Shown piece by piece: positions 6,388 to 8,893 of a DNA stretch of 8,893 bases (within the stretch, counting starts at the first letter, position 1; every line of letters begins with the position of its first letter). The DNA is from Deltaproteobacteria bacterium (GTDB lineage: Bacteria > Myxococcota_A > UBA9042 > DTJE01). Position numbers and translations under genes: made by a program. The notes under the pieces are model-generated. The model saw only the letters and a list, made by a program, of their open reading frames with translations. It was not told the origin of the DNA and did no database searches. The DNA is taken from NCBI GenBank assembly GCA_016784945.1, contig JADHTP010000117.1, forward strand, positions 1 to 8,893, written 5' to 3'.

Positions 6388-7263
6388 TCAGCTACGGGCG
6401 GGAGGCTTGACTTCCACGCGGGAAACCGCAGTGGCGGCTCCGGCCTCGGTCATGGAAACGGCCAGGCGTTCGACGCCCGCAGAAAGGATGGCCGGCATTT
6501 TAGCCACCCGCTGTGCCACGACCTCGGCCAGCACCTCCGTGGAGGTGTTGCCGATATCCAGCACGGCACAGTCCGAGGCCGGCAGACGCAGCCGTTCCCC
6601 TGGAAGCGCCAGTTCGAAGAATCCGTCTCCCTGTTCCAGGCTGCCGATGACGGGCCGTCCCGGGACCAGGAGGCGATGGTCCATGTCCCTGGTGGCCTCG
6701 TTCCCGCACTCCATCAGCACGCCTTCCAGTCCCTGGGACATGTTTACTGGTATCCCGGCAGTCAGGGTCAGGGTGTAGTCATGGCCGTGTATGGGTTCCC
6801 GGCCATCGGGCGGCACCAGCAGGAAATGGGCGCAGGACAGCAGGATGTCCCGGGCATTTCCCACGGACACCGTGAGCCCGGCCGTGGGCTTCGGGTTGGT
6901 TTCGCCGGGGCGATAGGTACATCGTGAAGTGGGGCTTTCATGGATGGTGACCGCCGCGAGACCGGGTACGCCGATTGCCATCCGGTCGAACAGGTAACGG
7001 GCGATGTTTTCCGATGTGGGGACGCCCATTTCCGGGATGTCGTTCAGGACACGGTGGTCCAGGTCCGCCACGACCTGCCGCCCGATGCGGTCGAGGTCGC
7101 CGAAGTCCATGACCCAGCCCATTTCGGGATCGATGTCGCCGATGACCGTTATTTCCACCTGGAACAGGTGGCCGTGGAGTCGGTGGCACTTGTGGTCCGG
7201 GCCCACGGAGGGCAGGTGGTGGGCCGCTTCAAAGGTGAATGTCTTGGTTATTTCCGATCTCAC
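6388..7263 (-). CDS. queD: Two-domain 6-carboxytetrahydropterin synthase (QueD-like) protein
   Basis: The protein has 291 residues, about twice a normal QueD (around 120). Domain 1 (1-122) has 'TFEAAHHLP' (H15), CHRLHGH (C26, H30, H32), 'DLDHRVLND' (D69, H70), PTSE (E85) and 'HES' (E109). As I recall it, this spacing matches E. coli QueD, which turns 7,8-dihydroneopterin triphosphate into 6-carboxytetrahydropterin on the queuosine/7-deazaguanine path. Domain 2 (about 128-286) is a second PTPS fold with H146, 'EPIHGHDY' (E156, H159, H161), 'DMDHRLL' (D195, H196), E243 and E273. The Cys is absent; E156 gives an ExxHGH motif as in PTPS-III enzymes, which make the folate precursor 6-hydroxymethyl-dihydropterin. 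The start is GTG 7263; AAAGGA and AGGA lie just upstream. It follows the m5U methyltransferase gene by 59 bases and is probably co-transcribed with it. Confidence 0.88.
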   Translation of the reverse strand: MRSEITKTFTFEAAHHLPSVGPDHKCHRLHGHLFQVEITVIGDIDPEMGWVMDFGDLDRIGRQVVADLDHRVLNDIPEMGVPTSENIARYLFDRMAIGVPGLAAVTIHESPTSRCTYRPGETNPKPTAGLTVSVGNARDILLSCAHFLLVPPDGREPIHGHDYTLTLTAGIPVNMSQGLEGVLMECGNEATRDMDHRLLVPGRPVIGSLEQGDGFFELALPGERLRLPASDCAVLDIGNTSTEVLAEVVAQRVAKMPAILSAGVERLAVSMTEAGAATAVSRVEVKPPARS

Positions 7264-7322
7264 GGATCCTAAATCCTTTCAGACCGCGCACATCTTCCAT
7301 AATCGATGCCAAAAGTCAAAGC

Positions 7323-8606
7323 TCAGGACCGCGGCGACCGCAGGCTGACTACGGTTTCCATGTGATAGGTCTGGGGGAACATGTCCACCAGGGCGAGCCT
7401 GTCGATGCGATAGCCCGCCAGGGTCAGTTGGGCCAGATCGCGGGCCAGGGACGACGGTTCGCAGGAACACAGGACCAGGCGCCTGGGGCCCAGTCTCACC
7501 AGGTCCTTCAACAGCCGTTTCATGCCCGCGCGGGGCGGGTCGGCCACCACCAGGTCGTACTGCTGGCCCGATTCCACTGCGCGGGCCACGGCGTCTTCGG
7601 ACCGTCCCGCCACGGTCCGGACCTTCAGGTTGCGGTTCTTTCGCACGGCCTGGGCCGCCGCAGCAATCGATCGGGTATCGGTCTCCACCGCCATGACGTC
7701 GGCGCCGGAAAGGGCCAGGGGGTAGGTGAGGTTGCCGGCCCCGGCATAGAGTTCCAGTACCCTTCGACCCTCTACGGGACCGGCGAAGTCCATGACGGTC
7801 CTGGCGAAAATCAGGTTCAGCGAACCGTTGGCCTGGGAAAAACAGCGGGCGTTCGATTCCAGGGACGCCGGCTTGCCCCGGCCGTCCACGGTGGTCCGGG
7901 ACACAGCCGTGAGTCCTCGCTGGGTCCACCGGTATCCTCGCTTGGCCCGTATGCCCGCCAGGCTCCCCTCGATCCCGGAGAGTCCCACCAGCCCGTCGGC
8001 GAGGTTCCGGATCTTCCGGCCGTCGCCACGGGCCACCGCCACGACACCCTTTGAGCCCCCGTCCACCAGTTCCAGGTCCCATGTCCCCTGGAATCGGAAG
8101 TCGCCCAGGGCCTTTCTGACAACCGGGATGAGCGCCGACAGTCCGGGGACCACCAGGGGGCATTCCTCCACCTCCACGATGCGCCGGCTCCCCCTGGCGT
8201 AGAAACCCAGGGTGGTGCCCGACACGTGGAACTGGGCCCGTGACCGCCAGGCCCATGGCTCGCCCGTGACGATCTCGGGATCGGGGGCCTGGACGCCCCC
8301 CGTCCGTTTGAGGGTCTCTTGCAGCACGTCGATCTTCAGACGGACCTGGGTGTCGTAGTCGGCATGTTGCAGGTGACAGCCGCCGCATCGACCGTACCAG
8401 GGGCAGGGCGGAGTCGTCCGTCCCGGACCCTCCTCCAGCACTTTCCTGACTTCACCTTCCACGTGGCCGCCGCGATCGCGGACCATCCCCGCCGTCACCA
8501 CGTCCCCGGGCAGGGTGAAGGGAACGAGCCAGACCCTTGACTCGTGTCGGCCAAGCCCGAAGCCACGATGCACCAGCTTTTCGATGGCGAGACTGTCAAC
8601 GTCCAT
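7323..8606 (-). CDS. rlmD: RlmD/RumA-type RNA (uracil-C5) methyltransferase
   Basis: The protein has 427 residues from the ATG at 8606. The family transfers a methyl group from S-adenosylmethionine to uridine C5 in 23S rRNA or tRNA. An N-terminal TRAM-like beta domain (1-60) precedes a [4Fe-4S] cluster site with C68, C74, C77 and C149, the same C-x5-C-x2-C-x71-C spacing I recall for E. coli RumA. The C-terminal Rossmann methyltransferase domain shows 'FSQAN' (Q258), the SAM loop 'LELYAGAGNLT' (284-294), 'ADPPRAGM' (355-362), 'CSCEPS' with nucleophile C382, and 'DMFPQTYHMETV' with base E417. All catalytic residues are present. The start is chosen over GTG 8627 because GGAGGG lies four bases before ATG 8606, while nothing similar precedes the GTG. 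Which uridine it modifies (RlmD, RlmC or another site) cannot be settled by sequence alone. Confidence 0.9.
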   Translation of the reverse strand: MDVDSLAIEKLVHRGFGLGRHESRVWLVPFTLPGDVVTAGMVRDRGGHVEGEVRKVLEEGPGRTTPPCPWYGRCGGCHLQHADYDTQVRLKIDVLQETLKRTGGVQAPDPEIVTGEPWAWRSRAQFHVSGTTLGFYARGSRRIVEVEECPLVVPGLSALIPVVRKALGDFRFQGTWDLELVDGGSKGVVAVARGDGRKIRNLADGLVGLSGIEGSLAGIRAKRGYRWTQRGLTAVSRTTVDGRGKPASLESNARCFSQANGSLNLIFARTVMDFAGPVEGRRVLELYAGAGNLTYPLALSGADVMAVETDTRSIAAAAQAVRKNRNLKVRTVAGRSEDAVARAVESGQQYDLVVADPPRAGMKRLLKDLVRLGPRRLVLCSCEPSSLARDLAQLTLAGYRIDRLALVDMFPQTYHMETVVSLRSPRS

Positions 8607-8610
8607 GTCG

Positions 8611-8616
8611 CCCTCC
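8611..8616 (-). promoter_or_regulatory. Ribosome binding site deciding the methyltransferase start
   Basis: GGAGGG on the minus strand lies four bases before ATG 8606. It falls within the 21-base extension that would begin at GTG 8627, so it argues for the shorter protein. Confidence 0.6.
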
Positions 8617-8627
8617 AAGGGGGACAC

Positions 8628-8633
8628 ACTATA
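8628..8633 (-). promoter_or_regulatory. Candidate -10 element for the methyltransferase-queD unit
   Basis: TATAGT on the minus strand (5/6 to TATAAT) lies 21 bases before the ATG at 8606. No good -35 hexamer occurs 16-18 bases upstream (the best is CACAAA), so this is weak. If used, the transcript would start almost at the GTG 8627, which again favours ATG 8606. Confidence 0.3.
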
Positions 8634-8689
8634 TCAGGCGGTCCCGGGGATTTGTGTCCGGCCGTGGGGCATGCGTCGAAATACCTGTA

Positions 8690-8702
8690 GGGGCTCCGCC
8701 CC
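8690..8702. repeat. Hairpin heading repeat copy 1
   Basis: GGGGC-TCC-GCCCC forms a perfect 5-bp stem with a 3-base loop. There is no T tract after it, so it is not a standard terminator. Confidence 0.6.
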
Positions 8703-8803
8703 CCTATGACCCCCCTGGTCGCATCGACTCCGTCGCTGCTACGGGCGCCAATCTCGGGCGGGCACTGGCGTGCCGCCCTGCGCTTGGCGTATCTCCTGCT
8801 CAA

Positions 8804-8820
8804 GGGGGGCGCAGCCCCCC
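8804..8820. repeat. Hairpin heading repeat copy 2
   Basis: GGGGGGC-GCA-GCCCCCC forms a perfect 7-bp stem with a 3-base loop, at the same place in the unit as the first hairpin. The stem is retained while the loop differs (TCC against GCA). A second short inverted repeat, GGCAC-TGGC-GTGCC, occurs in both units (8761-8774 and 8877-8890). Confidence 0.65.
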
Positions 8821-8893
8821 TATGACCCCCCTTGTAGGGGCGACTCCGTCGCTGCTACGGGCGCCAATCTCGGGCGGGCACTGGCGTGCCGCC

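Larger units (their letters stand above)
8690..8893. repeat. 116-base tandem non-coding repeat, second copy cut by window end
   Basis: Bases 8690-8777 recur at 8806-8893 with a constant offset of 116. By eye 81 of 88 positions match, including an unbroken 53-base identity (8725-8777 and 8841-8893) and an 18-base identity around CCTATGACC (8699-8716 and 8815-8832). Each copy begins with a GC-rich hairpin. Mismatches fall in the hairpin loop and in a short block after the CCTATGACC segment. The second copy continues past the window, so copy number is unknown. No open reading frame of merit is present. Together with 8634-8689, where I see nothing else, it fills the upstream side of the methyltransferase gene. 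Confidence 0.85.

Noticed and set aside
7264..7322. Separate promoter for queD (TTGACT followed by TATGGA)
   Set aside because: The spacing between the two elements is about 12 bases, too short, and the gap is small enough for co-transcription.
8690..8893. CRISPR array
   Set aside because: There are only two units, with a 116-base period and near identity through the whole unit, and no distinct unique spacers or cas genes.

Overview
The window is high-GC bacterial chromosome with long genes, short spacers and no sign of phage or insertion-sequence genes. Three traits point to a Myxococcota/Bradymonadales-type or other former deltaproteobacterial lineage. They are an Asp/Thr-rich lipoprotein linker after a Cys-Gly6 start, Cys-rich 'DCDDGDPCTLDxC'-type repeats, and a MopE-like 'PNNGVDEDCDG' metal-binding motif inside a membrane sulfatase-fold protein. 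The lineage call is an inference from protein style, not from a marker gene.

Layout from left to right. At 1-124 (+) is the last 40 codons of a gene with a Cys-rich, radical-SAM-like C-terminus. Its end overlaps, tail to tail, the end of a 738-aa inner-membrane alkaline-phosphatase/sulfatase-superfamily protein (90-2306, -). That gene shares one base (TGATG) with the upstream rlmN (2306-3421, -). rlmN lies 16 bases after a 704-aa secreted Cys-rich lipoprotein (3438-5552, -). These three minus-strand genes look like one transcription unit: lipoprotein, then rlmN, then the sulfatase-fold protein. Divergent from it at 5667-6369 (+) is a small outer-membrane beta-barrel gene broken by an in-frame TAA and by a +1 frameshift just before its last beta-strand. 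Converging on it is a queD-like gene with two fused PTPS domains (6388-7263, -), preceded by an RlmD/RumA-type RNA m5U methyltransferase (7323-8606, -). The right end (8690-8893) is a non-coding 116-base tandem repeat headed by GC-rich hairpins and cut by the window edge.

Functionally there are two themes. One is nucleic-acid modification: RlmN for m2A, an RlmD-like enzyme for m5U, and QueD for the 7-deazaguanine/queuosine route. The other is the cell envelope: a surface lipoprotein, a periplasm-facing phospho/sulfo-transferase-fold enzyme and a beta-barrel. I see no new defence or mobile system. The points most worth checking are the doubly broken barrel gene, the two-domain PTPS protein whose halves carry different catalytic motifs (CxxxHGH and ExxHGH), and the right-end repeat.
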